Made by a program: the position numbers and the translations under genes
Notes under the pieces: generated by a model
Told to the model about the DNA's origin: nothing
The model's database searches: none
What the model saw: the letters and a program-made list of their open reading frames with translations, nothing else
From: Aphrocallistes beatrix
Taxonomy: Eukaryota; Porifera; Hexactinellida; Sceptrulophora; Aphrocallistidae
Assembly: GCA_963281255.1 (NCBI GenBank)
Contig: OY725505.1
Location: forward strand, 186,001-250,000
Direction of reading: 5' to 3'
Length of the DNA stretch: 64,000 nt
Shown: positions 47,705 to 58,251 of the stretch, piece after piece
Layout of the letters: each line of letters starts with the position of its first letter
How positions within the stretch are numbered: the stretch's first letter is position 1

Positions 47705-47895
47705 TACAGTCGACTTCGCTTAATAGGGTCACTGTTCAATCGAGTCAACCGCTTAATCGAGTCACTTTTGGCAGGACCGGAATAGCTCTCACACATAGAA
47801 GCTAATAAAAATATTTTCGGTTAATAGGGTTCTCAGCTTAATCGGAACAAAATGTCCTCTGACCGATGTGATCCTATTAAGCGGAGTTGACTGTA
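47705..47895 (-). mobile_element. MITE family A copy
   Basis: 191 bp; TACAGTCGACTTCGCTTAAT to ATTAAGCGGAGTTGACTGTA. Flanks ATATATACTAGAAAATGAGT and ATACTAGAAAATGAGT are duplicated on both sides, an odd local direct repeat. Confidence 0.92.
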
Positions 47896-47928
47896 TACTA
47901 GAAAATGAGTGAGGAACATATATATATA

Positions 47929-48404
47929 CAGTGCCCGGACAAAAGTATTCGACCACCATAGAAACCGCCATACAAATAGTATTAAAGTGGGTCTATTCAT
48001 AAAGGAATATGTACTCGAACTGTAAGGAATACTCTATTTTTTATTTAAAATTCGTAAACTACACATTCTAATTATTCATACTTGATAGCCTCAGCTTAAT
48101 TACTAACTCCCAAGTTAATAAATATCAACATTTGATACTTGATGCTACTTGTCCCAAGTCACAGCCATTATATATAATGGCTTTTAGTGACACAAAGTGA
48201 CATAGGTTGATACTTTTCTACATAAGAATAAGTAATTGAGTTGAAACTCTCAATTATGAGTAATTAGAATGTGTAGATTACGAATTTGAACTAAAAAATA
48301 GAGTATTTTCTACTGTTTAAGGATATGTTCCTTTTTAAAAGATCTAATTTAATACTATTTGTATGGAAGTTTTCGTGGTGGTTGAATACTTTTGTCCGGG
48401 TAGT
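47929..48404. mobile_element. Tc1/mariner-type non-autonomous element, copy 2 (empty-site form)
   Basis: 476 bp; CAGTGCCCGGACAAAAGTAT at the left, its complement at the right. Same sequence as 4852-5532 but without the nested 204-bp MITE. Confidence 0.85.
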
Positions 48405-48520
48405 ATATATATATATCAAATAAACTATATACGTATCAAATGTAAATTCATAAAAAACAACAATAACAACAACAAAAACAGGTAAATATACAATTTGTTT
48501 ATGTATCATAATACAAGAAA

Positions 48521-50050
48521 TCAAAGCTTAGTTTCAATGCTCGTGTCTGAATTCGATATTACTACATTCCCTTGCAAATGGGATTGAAAAGTCGAGTTCT
48601 TCCTTTTAACCTTGAAACAACGTTTAAAATATTCAGAAATTAAGTCCAAAAGTCCATCTGGGAGTGTTAGCAGAAAGGTTGGCAGCCAAAGGGAACGCGT
48701 AAGGATATTATTTATAATGTTCAGAAAGCCAGGGTAGAGATCGTCATTCGCAAAACTAGATTCTTCACAAAATTGACGGTCAAATTCATGATTCATCAAA
48801 ACTTCACCAAATGTTGAATTCGTTGATGTTCCATTTAGGTTTGGTTTACTCAGCATTGTAACACAGAGCAAATGGTTCGTCAGACGAGTTTCTATCGCTT
48901 CGTTCACGAACGAAAGCCAAATTGAGTTACAAAAAATATACACCAAGTAAAAAACTGTCAGAATTGAGAGGATAATAAATCGTTTTTCTAAAGACGTCGG
49001 TTTATGCATTGACCTGAATTTGGTTAAGCTTATTTTGATCATGTGCAAATATGTCATAAGGATGACCGATAAAGTATAAATAGCCCCGATCACGATGATA
49101 CAAGGTAGGAATTGTAGAAAATATAAGAATTCATCGGAGTGGAGTTTCGTAATACGATTTGTATCAACATAATGGTACGAAAAGCCTTTCGAGAGTGGAA
49201 CAACAAAAACGGTTATTGGCAAAATTGAAAGGAAAATTTCGAGTATAACGATTCTTTGCTTAAGTTTACGATTATTCGTGAACCTATTTTGGAAAACCAC
49301 AGTCAAGAATATATTGAAAATGGAGAAAAACAGCCAGATAAGTGTTAGAATATTCACAAAATCATAGATACTCCCGAAAATGTTGATGCGTATCAAAAAC
49401 AGTGCATTAACCTCCTTAACGCCTATTTTCTCATTATTACAGAAAAAATAATCGATCCCAGGAATATCAATGATGGCCAATAGAAAGACCATAACCGTAG
49501 TGATGCATATGACAAAGAAAATGCCGATATGTGTGAAAGATTTAAGCGAACCCACGAATGGCCAAGAAATAATATTAACGAAGCTAAGGAATATACTTAA
49601 AATGCTCATTATAGTGAAAATAACTCTCTCAGCTAAAATGCAGCTTGGACCGCATGCATGAAACCAACCACAGGGATAGACGCACATGTGATCTTTCTGT
49701 GAGTAAATATAAGCGGGAGGACATTCAAGTGTGAGATTTCGCGGGAAAGTATAGTTATCGAAGGACTCGCGACATCGTAAAGTCTGGTTGGGGGTTTCTT
49801 CTGTCAGTTTAGGTAACGGTCGATATGGGAAATTAAAAAAGAATAAGAGAACTAACACAACAAAAATAGCGATGATCGAACAGGTTGAAAAACTGAGACA
49901 GAATACCTTGGCAATCTTCCGATCAATTTTTTTCTCATCCTCTGACAATGTGGTATTTGGGGAAATGAATGACGTCGGATCACGAGCATAACGTAAAAGA
50001 GTAGATCTCTTCTTTCTCCCCACATATTTACTCGAAATAGCCTGTTCCAT
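48521..50050 (-). CDS. Frizzled/Smoothened-like seven-transmembrane receptor 2, no cysteine-rich domain
   Basis: Single exon, 509 aa from the ATG at 50050 (MEQAISSKYVGRKKRS). Same plan as receptor 1: a basic start, a hydrophobic segment (CSIIAIFVVLVLLFFF), a short ectodomain with Cys and N-glycosylation sites ending in YPCGWFHACGPSC, then seven spans. Shared hallmarks are SFVNIISW in span 1, FTHIGIFFV entering span 2, FSIFNIFLTVVF in span 3 and PTSLEKRFIILSIL before span 6. A longer third extracellular loop carries N-glycosylation sites (NLNGTSTNSTF) and a Cys (QFCEESS) at the same place as in receptor 1 (EICQDSD). The cytoplasmic tail is short and basic. Tail-to-tail with receptor 1, pointing to an inverted tandem duplication. 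No Wnt-binding domain, so the ligand cannot be predicted. Confidence 0.65.
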   Translation of the reverse strand: MEQAISSKYVGRKKRSTLLRYARDPTSFISPNTTLSEDEKKIDRKIAKVFCLSFSTCSIIAIFVVLVLLFFFNFPYRPLPKLTEETPNQTLRCRESFDNYTFPRNLTLECPPAYIYSQKDHMCVYPCGWFHACGPSCILAERVIFTIMSILSIFLSFVNIISWPFVGSLKSFTHIGIFFVICITTVMVFLLAIIDIPGIDYFFCNNEKIGVKEVNALFLIRINIFGSIYDFVNILTLIWLFFSIFNIFLTVVFQNRFTNNRKLKQRIVILEIFLSILPITVFVVPLSKGFSYHYVDTNRITKLHSDEFLYFLQFLPCIIVIGAIYTLSVILMTYLHMIKISLTKFRSMHKPTSLEKRFIILSILTVFYLVYIFCNSIWLSFVNEAIETRLTNHLLCVTMLSKPNLNGTSTNSTFGEVLMNHEFDRQFCEESSFANDDLYPGFLNIINNILTRSLWLPTFLLTLPDGLLDLISEYFKRCFKVKRKNSTFQSHLQGNVVISNSDTSIETKL

Positions 50051-51732
50051 TTTACTATTGTAGGACAAAAGAAATGAATTTATGTATGGATACAAATTTT
50101 AAAAGTGTTTTCTGTAAGATAAAGTAACTGGATACTTCAGTGATTTATATCTTACAGAGTGGTTTATGCTAAAATACAATCTTGGATGATCAATACAGCT
50201 AATGGTTATTAATAGGCTAGATATCAAAAACATTTCTTCCATTTTATCATGTGAATGTAAGATATATTGTGACAAACTGTGTACTGTCTACGTAGACTTT
50301 TTCGACAAAAGATGTTTGAATAGAACGGATTCCGTAAGCATTTTAAACAATTGTATGTTTTTAGAAGTTAGAATTGTCTTTTCATCATTTTTCTGAGCTC
50401 TTTAATTATTTAGTCTTAAATAGCAACGAATCTATCTACGTACAAACATTAGCATAAATATTTCTATCTAATTATGAAAAATAATGTGAATGGTTTACCT
50501 CATGATAGTAGCCAAAAAATATACGAGTCACAGAATGGAATTTCAGATCAAAGAGTATTAAAAGTTATACTTCGGACCAAATGTTATGCAAGATAAATAA
50601 TGTGTCGGTCGACAAAGCGATATATGTTAAATACGCATATATAAGAGTTAATAATTCATTAACTATTCACAAGATAATTGCCAAATAAACAGAGAATTGG
50701 AGATCAAGGCATTATCTAGGAGCGCGAGACGCTCCTTTAGGCGTATGATTTTAAGCCCGAAAGTGTTTAGGAGCGTGAAAATTTAGAAAATTCCCCAATT
50801 TTCCCTATATTATAATGTAATTTATCGATTTAGGCGTATGAAATGTTTAGGGGTTTGAGATTAGGAGCATATCTCTCGAAGGCTGTATAATGCCCTGGTT
50901 GAGATCTCATTAATGCCTTTAAACAAAGGATTGTAGTGAGGGTGTTAAAAATGAATATACGTTTTTAAAACCGGAAGTGACGGAATTTCGCGAATAAAAT
51001 AGATGGTGCATACTGCACACCTGTATTCCTCTACATAAACTTGATAAAAATCAGGCTGATAGATTTCGCAGAAACTTGCATATACGGGAGTTTGTGGGGC
51101 ACAAGCTGACATAATATTAACTGTAGAATGACTAGCATTTATATAGTTTCGCACGGCTTCAGTGCCATAGAAAATGGCTGGGATATCGGGGACACTGTGT
51201 CCCAGTGGGAATTTTAATCATGTGTTATTTCTGTAGAAAGGTTTTCTTATTCCATTTATTTACGAAATACATAAAATACCCAAATATACGTAAAATACCC
51301 TACGTAAAATACCCATCTGAAGTAGGGTAGAAGATAACAGTATTTGTAAATGGATGCAATTCAAGAAATTGTTCAGCAATTAAAAAAAGGCGAAATGAGG
51401 GACAATTAGAGCATCTGTTAATAATCCTCTGCAAGTGACTCATGATAGTAGCTATCTTAGAAGCTATAGAAGTGTTTATTGATGAGTAAACTGTATCTTC
51501 TACTGGCTAAATGGGGTACAGCTTCTGTCCCATCTGTATCTATCTTGTTACAGAACATCCCGGAGGCGGAAAAAAGAAATAATAAGGTAGAAAGATTGGT
51601 CTGGGATTTCCTTAGTTCCATAATAGCACTATAAATCCTTGAGCCCAATGGGTGTAACCATGGAAAATGTTGATGCGAAAAAAGTAATGGGAGCAACGCA
51701 ATAATACCGTGAATAAGAATCAACATTGAATA
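50051..51732. other. spacer upstream of receptor 2 and NHL gene 1
   Basis: Holds a dispersed repeat at 50700-50885 (TATCTAGGAGCGCGAGACGC), also at 26872-27062. No convincing ORF. Small tandem ACGTAAAATACCC units near 51260-51315. Confidence 0.5.
50700..50885. repeat. dispersed repeat, copy 2 of 26872-27062
   Basis: GAGACGCTCCTTTAGGCGTA, AAAGTGTTTAGGAGCGTGAA and TCGATTTAGGCGTATGAAAT match the intronic copy in the FERM gene in order and spacing. Confidence 0.65.
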
Positions 51733-52686
51733 ATGGCAACAAGATTTTCAAATGATAGCGAAATTAGTCATAAGAGCGAAATAAAACGCCTATACCTGAC
51801 AAGTTTAACTTTATATGAAGAAGAAGTTGAGAAAATAGCATTCAAAGATCTTGAAAGTATAGACTCAATAGAGCTTCAACCGCAATACAATATCTCACAT
51901 CATGAAATTCTAAACAAGAAAGTTCTACTCCCAAGAGAACATAAACACAATAAAAAGAGAGAAACATTCAAAAATGCAAGGGCGATTTCAATATCTCCAG
52001 CTGGACTAGTGTACATGGCAGACCATACAAACTCGAGGATAGTCGAGTTCAATCTTGATGGCAAAGTTACCAGATCATTTCGAGATGAAGTCTTCATTAA
52101 AGGGCCATGGGGCGTTCTGGCTTCTGATAAGCATCTCTACGTCACTGATATTGATAATAATTGCCTTTTAGTAATTGATATAGGAACAGGTAAACTAACA
52201 TTTACACAATATAAGTATCATTTGAAGTCTCCAAGACAGTTAGCAATCAATGAAGGTGAAATTTGGATTCCAGATAATGAAATTAATGAAGTTTTAATTG
52301 TAAGAGCGAGTCACGACTTCAAACTCATCACACAATTGAAAGAAAATTTAATTATATCGCCAATGGATGTCAAATTCAGAACAGGAAAAGCGTACATTCT
52401 GAATAGCAACGGTAAAATATTCGAATTTGAGCAGGCAACGCGAAAACATATCAGATCAATAGAGCTATGCGCTGGATCGAAATGTTACTTTTTTACAATA
52501 ATGCAAGACCTATTTTTGATATCAGATGCAACAAATAAGTCCGTCCTAATGTTTGATATCGAAACGAAAAAGAAAATTGGAGAGTTAGGAAAAAGTTTAG
52601 AGCAAATTCCACTAGGAATTGATGTGCACCAAGATAGAGTCTACGTAATCTATCCATTCTATTCCTTTCCCTGGAGAATATTCTGA
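51733..52686 (+). CDS. NHL-repeat beta-propeller protein 1
   Basis: Single exon, 317 aa. After about 75 residues of charged N-terminus the protein is a propeller: ARAISISPAGLVYMADHTNS, KGPWGVLASDKHLYVTDIDN, SPRQLAINEGEIWIPDNEIN, SPMDVKFRTGKAYILNSNGK and a last blade IPLGIDVHQDRVYVIYP. NHL blades of the GPWGI..LYVTD type are normally protein- or RNA-binding surfaces in TRIM-NHL proteins. Here there is no RING, B-box or coiled coil, so these are free-standing propellers. The C-terminus FPWRIF is shared with the next genes. First of four in the same orientation and lacking introns. The start MATR is conserved across the array. Function unknown; no signal peptide, so cytosolic is likely. Confidence 0.8.
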   Translation: MATRFSNDSEISHKSEIKRLYLTSLTLYEEEVEKIAFKDLESIDSIELQPQYNISHHEILNKKVLLPREHKHNKKRETFKNARAISISPAGLVYMADHTNSRIVEFNLDGKVTRSFRDEVFIKGPWGVLASDKHLYVTDIDNNCLLVIDIGTGKLTFTQYKYHLKSPRQLAINEGEIWIPDNEINEVLIVRASHDFKLITQLKENLIISPMDVKFRTGKAYILNSNGKIFEFEQATRKHIRSIELCAGSKCYFFTIMQDLFLISDATNKSVLMFDIETKKKIGELGKSLEQIPLGIDVHQDRVYVIYPFYSFPWRIF

Positions 52687-53424
52687 GGTCTTTTCAGGAT
52701 GAAGAGCACATCTTTCTAAATAAAAGATGCACTACACATCTATATGTGACGACAAGTCTTCATAACTATAATAAGTTACATATGTGTTGTTGTTGTTGTT
52801 GTTTTATGTCCCTACTAGTTGCAGCGATCACGCTATTAATATCTGCATGCGCTATGCATTTTTGTGCTTGCTAATAACATTCCTATTAATATTATAATAA
52901 ATTTTTGGTTATATGGGATAAGAACTTTTTTAAGTCTTGGATGTAGATGCTATTTACTCCAGGAATTATGTCGCTAAAACTATTCCACCAGATTTTAATC
53001 TATTCTAACAACCAATCTTAGTTAGGAAAACACAAACTTATTTGAAATCAGATCATAGGCAATTTGATAACATAATATTATTCCGTTACTTTCCAGTGTT
53101 CGTTTTTTCCAATCAAAACCTAACAAACTATCCGTAGTGAGCCAAAGGTATTTCCTCGTCTTAATTGCCTCAATTTCACATAACTATGCTCCAAAAAAGT
53201 TGCTGATCTAACAATTGAAGTGGAATTACTGGTAGCACTGAAACCATTGCTAGAACCTGTTTGTATGACCAGAATAATGCAATATAATGTTATAAACACG
53301 TATTGTAAACCTAAGATCCGAGTATGTGTGTGGATATATATATACAATATTGCGTACTGAATAACGGATATATCAAACAAACTCAGCGGCATAAAGAGGT
53401 TATAACTCTTGCATAATCCTTAAA
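52687..53424. other. spacer NHL 1 - NHL 2
   Basis: AATAAA hexamer shortly after the NHL 1 stop (near 52720), a short GTT repeat at 52785-52803, nothing else recognised. Confidence 0.5.
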
Positions 53425-54339
53425 ATGGCAACAAGATTGCCAATTGATTCTCATTCAACGATAGAAGACACTATTCGGCCTACACATATGCTAGAGGAGA
53501 TGCTTGATGAAGAATATTTTAATCAAATTGGCGATGTTGCGATTAAAGATTTTTACAGTCTCGCCCCACAAATTGATCATGTCGATATCCTTAAAAGGAA
53601 ACCCAAATTTCCAGTGAAACACAATCGCATCACAATCGAGCAACCGAAAGCAATTTGCATTTCTGATAAGAAATTCGTTTATATCACAGACCTTGAAAAC
53701 TCAAGGATCCTAGAATTCAGGATTGATGGAGAATATAAAAGTGAGATGAACTGTGGTCTGATAGGACCTTGGGGAATTGCAATTTGCGACCAGATCTTGT
53801 ATGTAACAGATATTGAAAAATGTCAACTCATCTCTATCGATTTAGACACGAGGAATGTATTAAACGTTCTAACAGAATTTCGAAGACCAAGACAACTAGC
53901 TGTAAATGCAAAGGAGATCTGGGTACCAGATGACGAAACAAACGAAGTGATTATAGTAACAGCTGAACCAATACTGGAGAAAGTATATAGGATAAACATC
54001 AATCAACTTCAACTCCCAATGGATGTGAAATTCGTTGCAGAATTTGCTTTCGTTCTAAGTCGAAACAGCGGTGTCTATGAATTCAAGCAAGATTCTAGGA
54101 TGTGCACTCGAATTATCAAAATAAATACAACTTTCCAATTATACTTTTTTTCACTCATCTCAGATTATTTCCTAATATCAGAAGTAGATTCTATGGCGGT
54201 TCAAGTGTACAGCAAAACTGGAAAGAATTTGGGGAAGATAGGAGAAGGATTAGAGAAAATTCCATTAGGGATTGATGTGTTTGAAGGAAAGATTTTCGTC
54301 ATATTTGCATCTTGGGAGTTCGTTTGGATGATATTCTAA
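53425..54339 (+). CDS. NHL-repeat beta-propeller protein 2
   Basis: Single exon, 304 aa. Start MATRLPIDSH. Blades: PKAICISDKKFVYITDLENS, IGPWGIAICDQILYVTDIEK, RPRQLAVNAKEIWVPDDETN, LPMDVKFVAEFAFVLSRNSG and a repeat of YFFSLISDYFLISEVDSMAV, ending IPLGIDVFEGKIFVIF and the C-terminal EFVWMIF. It is closer to copies 3 and 4 than to copy 1 (VYSKTGKNLGKIGEGLEKIP against VYSKTGKKETNIGDRLEQMP). The acidic N-terminus (EEMLDEEYFNQIGD) differs from the others. Same tandem array; no intron. Confidence 0.8.
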   Translation: MATRLPIDSHSTIEDTIRPTHMLEEMLDEEYFNQIGDVAIKDFYSLAPQIDHVDILKRKPKFPVKHNRITIEQPKAICISDKKFVYITDLENSRILEFRIDGEYKSEMNCGLIGPWGIAICDQILYVTDIEKCQLISIDLDTRNVLNVLTEFRRPRQLAVNAKEIWVPDDETNEVIIVTAEPILEKVYRININQLQLPMDVKFVAEFAFVLSRNSGVYEFKQDSRMCTRIIKINTTFQLYFFSLISDYFLISEVDSMAVQVYSKTGKNLGKIGEGLEKIPLGIDVFEGKIFVIFASWEFVWMIF

Positions 54340-54861
54340 CACAGCAAATCCCATTTGAAAATGTGGTGCGAAATAAACCCTTTACAACCAACTCCCATCA
54401 ATAAACTCAAAAGCGCATGCTAAGCTCTTAAAACGCAGCTCTTAAAACGCAGAAGTAAGGAACATTATTTCGCATTTTTGCAATTAAAAATTAATTTAAT
54501 TTACTGCTATTTAGATTTGGGTCTAATTATTTTCTTAATTAAAAACACATTATTGATCACTCTTAACTCATTCCTTATACCATGGTTGTGTACAAACAAT
54601 AATTTGATGGAATTAATCAATGCTGTATTTTGTGAGTAGCTCAAGTAAGTGTGAATTTCAGACGAAAAGTCAACTCATCACGGAATTATAACGTAATTAA
54701 CATATTGTGTAATTTTCGACATTAGCTCTGCCATTTTATGCCATTTATATCGAAATTCGAATCACAGGTGGATAATAACAAACTTCACACGAGATACCAT
54801 CATTATGTTATAATAATTCCCAAAGGTCATTTTAAAATAACTCTTTCATCAAAAATTGAAT

Positions 54862-55046
54862 TACAGTTGACTTCGCTTAATAGGGTCACATCGGTCAGAG
54901 GACATTTTGGCCCGATTAAGCCGAAACCCTATTAACCGAAAATATTTTATATTAGCTTCTGTGTGAGAGCTATTCCGGTCCAAAAGTGGGCCGATTAAGC
55001 GGCTGACTCGATTAAACAGTGACCCTATTAAGCAGAGTCGACTGTA
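54862..55046 (+). mobile_element. MITE family A copy
   Basis: 185 bp; TACAGTTGACTTCGCTTAAT to AGCAGAGTCGACTGTA, with small deletions inside (ATGT missing from the TTCTATGTGTGAG segment). Confidence 0.9.
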
Positions 55047-55352
55047 CTTACTATGGTCAAATAAAAAATTGCTTACTCATCATGAATGATAAAGTTATTG
55101 TAATCCATCAATTATTCCAGATTTTACATATATATCCATTGTTAGGATATACAAGTAATGATAGGTTTCTAATGCAGACATTTAAATAACAAAATAAGAT
55201 TTTTATCCATCAATGGACGATGTATTTTGCTAACTCATTTCCGGTCTTAAGTCATTTTGGACTGGGAAGACATAAAAACGTGATGCAATTATATTAATAG
55301 AATTGACCTCATAGCATTGGTTGGTTTAATTACGCAACACATTATAGTGGTA

Positions 55353-55554
55353 CAGTGGAATTCGCTTTTTAGAACTTGGGTATAGCTCACAAAAAGGTGA
55401 CTAATACGCGAAGTAGCTAATACAGAATTAAACGCGAAGTAGCTAGAACAGAATTAATACAAATTCTACACTTAGGACTTGAAAATTGGTTGCTAATAGA
55501 GCAATGTTGCTAATTATTATATTGCTAAAGTTGATGATAAAGCGAACTCTGCTG
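55353..55554. mobile_element. MITE with CAGTGGAATTCGC ends
   Basis: 202 bp; left CAGTGGAATTCGCTTTTTAG, right AAAGCGAACTCTGCTG, flanked by TA; interior tandem ACGCGAAGTAGCTA units. Confidence 0.7.
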
Positions 55555-56033
55555 TAGTTCGAAATTAATACGAACTAGAAACAATTAGTATCTCCAGATC
55601 ACGATTCCAATGATTGCGTTTCTGTTACTTCATTAATGCAAATTGCGTTCAATACACGAAGATGTCGCATGAAAATGCAGCGCAATCTATTTTGATTTTT
55701 TAGAGATTTATCAAATACATGATTACCCCCTTGATCATGGTCTATAGTTAGCGCTTAAAGTAACTAGTGCAGTAGGCTTACCTATTTTATAAATTGTTTC
55801 GATATTCCTTAAGAGAAGTCCGTAGCACTCTTCTTATTTGATTTTCTATATTGTATACATTCTTCACTTCCCATACTTACAATTTTCGTTGATGTTGGAA
55901 CAATTGATTATAAAAGTAGAAATATTTAGAAAATCAATCAACCCGTCATGGCGGCTCTTTATCATGTTTCTACCAGTGAGTAGTTTCGCTTGCGGGGGTT
56001 ATCGATAGTCCCGGTGTATAGTAGGGAAGTATA

Positions 56034-56041
56034 AATTGTTT
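56034..56041 (+). promoter_or_regulatory. candidate TATA box of NHL gene 3
   Basis: TATAAATTGTTT about 65 bp upstream of the conserved ATG at 56099. The same sequence stands before NHL gene 4 (59826), although much of the flanking sequence has diverged. Confidence 0.4.
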
Positions 56042-56098
56042 CAAAACAATTAAACAATGCTTTGGGACGGTAAACAATCAGGAGATCCTTCTCCTACG

Positions 56099-57061
56099 AT
56101 GGCAGCTAGATACCCTGTTCATGAAAAAAAAGGAGATTTTGAGAAAATCAATCCTAATCTCAAAATCTCCAGAGAAAATCAGATCCAGATGATACATCTT
56201 GTTCAAGAAAAAGATTATGAAGAACTAGTTCGTCATATGGCTGAAGAGGACTTTTCTCTTCTTATAATACAGGAGTCGGGTATTGATTTTAACATCGAGA
56301 AAAGAAAACCTCAATTCCCGATAAATTATGACAAAACACAGAGTTTCAAGCATCCAAGAGCAATCTGCATATCAGAATGCAAACGAGTATTCATAACAGA
56401 TCATGGAAACTCAAGGATTGTGGAGTTTAGCATTGATGGAGAATATAAAGGTGAAATCCGTTGTGGGTTGAAAGGACCTTGGGGCATAGCCATTTGTGGC
56501 AAGATCTTGTACGTAACAGACATCGAGATTCCCCAGATAGTGTCCATCCATATCGATACTAAAGATGTTACAGAGAAATTCGAGCATCGTCTGAAAAACC
56601 CAAGACAGTTAGCAGTCAATGAGAAGAAAGAGCTTTGGGTTCCCGATGACAACATAAATGAAGTGCTGATCTTGGAAATTAAACCGAAAATGAAACAAAT
56701 ACACATTATAAACACCAACCAACTGAAGTTACCAATGGACGTGAAATTCCTCTCAGAATACGCCTTTATTTTGAATCGAAATAAGAGTGTATGTGAATAC
56801 AACCAAGATTCTAGGCAGTGCACCCGAATTGTCAAAATAGATGCAGAATCTCAAGGGTACTTTTTTTTCGTAACCTCAGATTATTTCCTAATTTCAGAAG
56901 TACATTGCAAGTCGATTCAAGTGTACAGCAAAACAGGCAAGAAAGAGACGAATATCGGAGATAGACTAGAGCAGATGCCATTAGGGATTTGTATGCATGA
57001 GTCTGACAAATTATTCGTCATCTTTCCGTCTTCTTCTAGATTCCCTTGGATGATTTTCTAG
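56099..57061 (+). CDS. NHL-repeat beta-propeller protein 3
   Basis: Single exon, 320 aa from the ATG at 56099. An upstream in-frame ATG at 56057 would add 14 residues, but the MAAR start matches MATR of copies 1 and 2, and copy 4 lacks the upstream ATG. Blades: PRAICISECKRVFITDHGNS, KGPWGIAICGKILYVTDIEI, NPRQLAVNEKKELWVPDDNI, LPMDVKFLSEYAFILNRNKS, then YFFFVTSDYFLISEVHCKSI and MPLGICMHESDKLFVIFPSS, ending RFPWMIF. Nearly identical to copy 4 in both coding and 3' flanking DNA, so a recent segmental duplication. AATAAA at 57244. Confidence 0.82.
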   Translation: MAARYPVHEKKGDFEKINPNLKISRENQIQMIHLVQEKDYEELVRHMAEEDFSLLIIQESGIDFNIEKRKPQFPINYDKTQSFKHPRAICISECKRVFITDHGNSRIVEFSIDGEYKGEIRCGLKGPWGIAICGKILYVTDIEIPQIVSIHIDTKDVTEKFEHRLKNPRQLAVNEKKELWVPDDNINEVLILEIKPKMKQIHIINTNQLKLPMDVKFLSEYAFILNRNKSVCEYNQDSRQCTRIVKIDAESQGYFFFVTSDYFLISEVHCKSIQVYSKTGKKETNIGDRLEQMPLGICMHESDKLFVIFPSSSRFPWMIF

Positions 57062-58064
57062 CGCAGACGATGAATACGCCTACATGAACGACGATGAATA
57101 CGCATACATAAACGCTCTATTCGCATGCCACGGTCAAAACTTTGAAAACGCACCGCATCTTACTCAGCAGTCTTGTACTTTTTTGTTTTTCTGTTCAGTA
57201 AAATATATTCACGTTTTATTTGTTTGTTGTAAGAAGTTTAATCAATAAAGTCTACATTTGCTAAATTTCAGAAATTTTAAAATAAGCTATTACTATTTTA
57301 TACAGCCTAATTCGGTGAAAATATCATTTTAATAATCCAGAAATATGTATGGAACCTTTTCGTAATTGGGACAATTATATTTTCTAAATTAAAATTGACC
57401 ACATGGGGCACACATGCACTGTTTATTTCTAGTGCAATTTTCCTGTTCCATATTTCAATACATTTCATCCCAAAATATTCTGTATAGTATATTTACTTTG
57501 ATCTGGACTATTATTAATCAATTTCTTCTTAGATTTCACTGCGCAATCTACGTTCAATTTTCAGCAGAAATAATTTTTGGTCCACTGAGAAGGAAGTAAT
57601 TTGACTACTTTAATGCCAATGACATCACAATTTCACGATGAGTCGACAATTTTTTTCTGAGGTCAAAACTTAGTGGAGCCATAGCCAAAAGCTCCAACAT
57701 GCAAAAATCAGCTTTCTGTGCTGGCAATTTCTTCAATCAATATATATATATCACTTATAGGTGCCAGTCTGGTATCGTCCGAGGAGCCAAGGTGCTTGCA
57801 GTGTGATTTGATTTTGGTGCCATCCCCCCTGGAATTACAAGATAAACACCTATTTGGGTGCTATATAACCTCTATCACCTTCAAAAAAAGTGCCGGACTG
57901 GAAAATCCTAGATAAACCCATGATAGTAAGGATTTGAAAGTAATGAATAATACTTCTATCATAAACTTAAGAACTCATAGGGTCTTATCTTGTGATAATG
58001 CTGCTCGAGAATGGATCGTTTAATGTGGATAAGAACATATGTAAACTCACAATTCAAAATAAAG

Positions 58065-58251
58065 CAGTGGAGTCTCCGAATAAACGGGCACATTGGGGGC
58101 ATGGCTTTTGTCCCCTGCAGAGAAATGTCCGCTTCTCGGAGAATGCTCAACTATCACATACATATATGGTAAATCCATTCCGTTCAACCAGGTTTCTCCG
58201 TTACAGAGGGGTTGTCTGCTTTTCGGAGTGTCCGTTTTGGAGACTCCACTG
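58065..58251. mobile_element. MITE with CAGTGGAGTCTCCGAATAAA ends
   Basis: 187 bp; left CAGTGGAGTCTCCGAATAAA, right TCCGTTTTGGAGACTCCACTG, followed by TA. Interior GAAATGTCCGCTTCTCGGAG. Confidence 0.82.

Larger units (their letters stand above)
47626..48520. other. transposon-filled spacer between the two receptor 3' ends
   Basis: Almost wholly a family A MITE (47705-47895) and a Tc1-like element (47929-48404), separated by about 33 bp that repeats a sequence also preceding the MITE (ACTAGAAAATGAGT). Confidence 0.8.
54340..56056. other. spacer NHL 2 - NHL 3 with MITEs
   Basis: Contains a family A MITE, a CAGTGGAATTCGC MITE and a partial TATTTATAG-type element near 55225. No ORF. Confidence 0.5.

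Noticed and set aside
8818-55046. CRISPR array or tandem satellite made from the repeated 190-bp units
   Set aside because: Copies are dispersed in both orientations with unrelated flanks and inverted ends; they are transposons.
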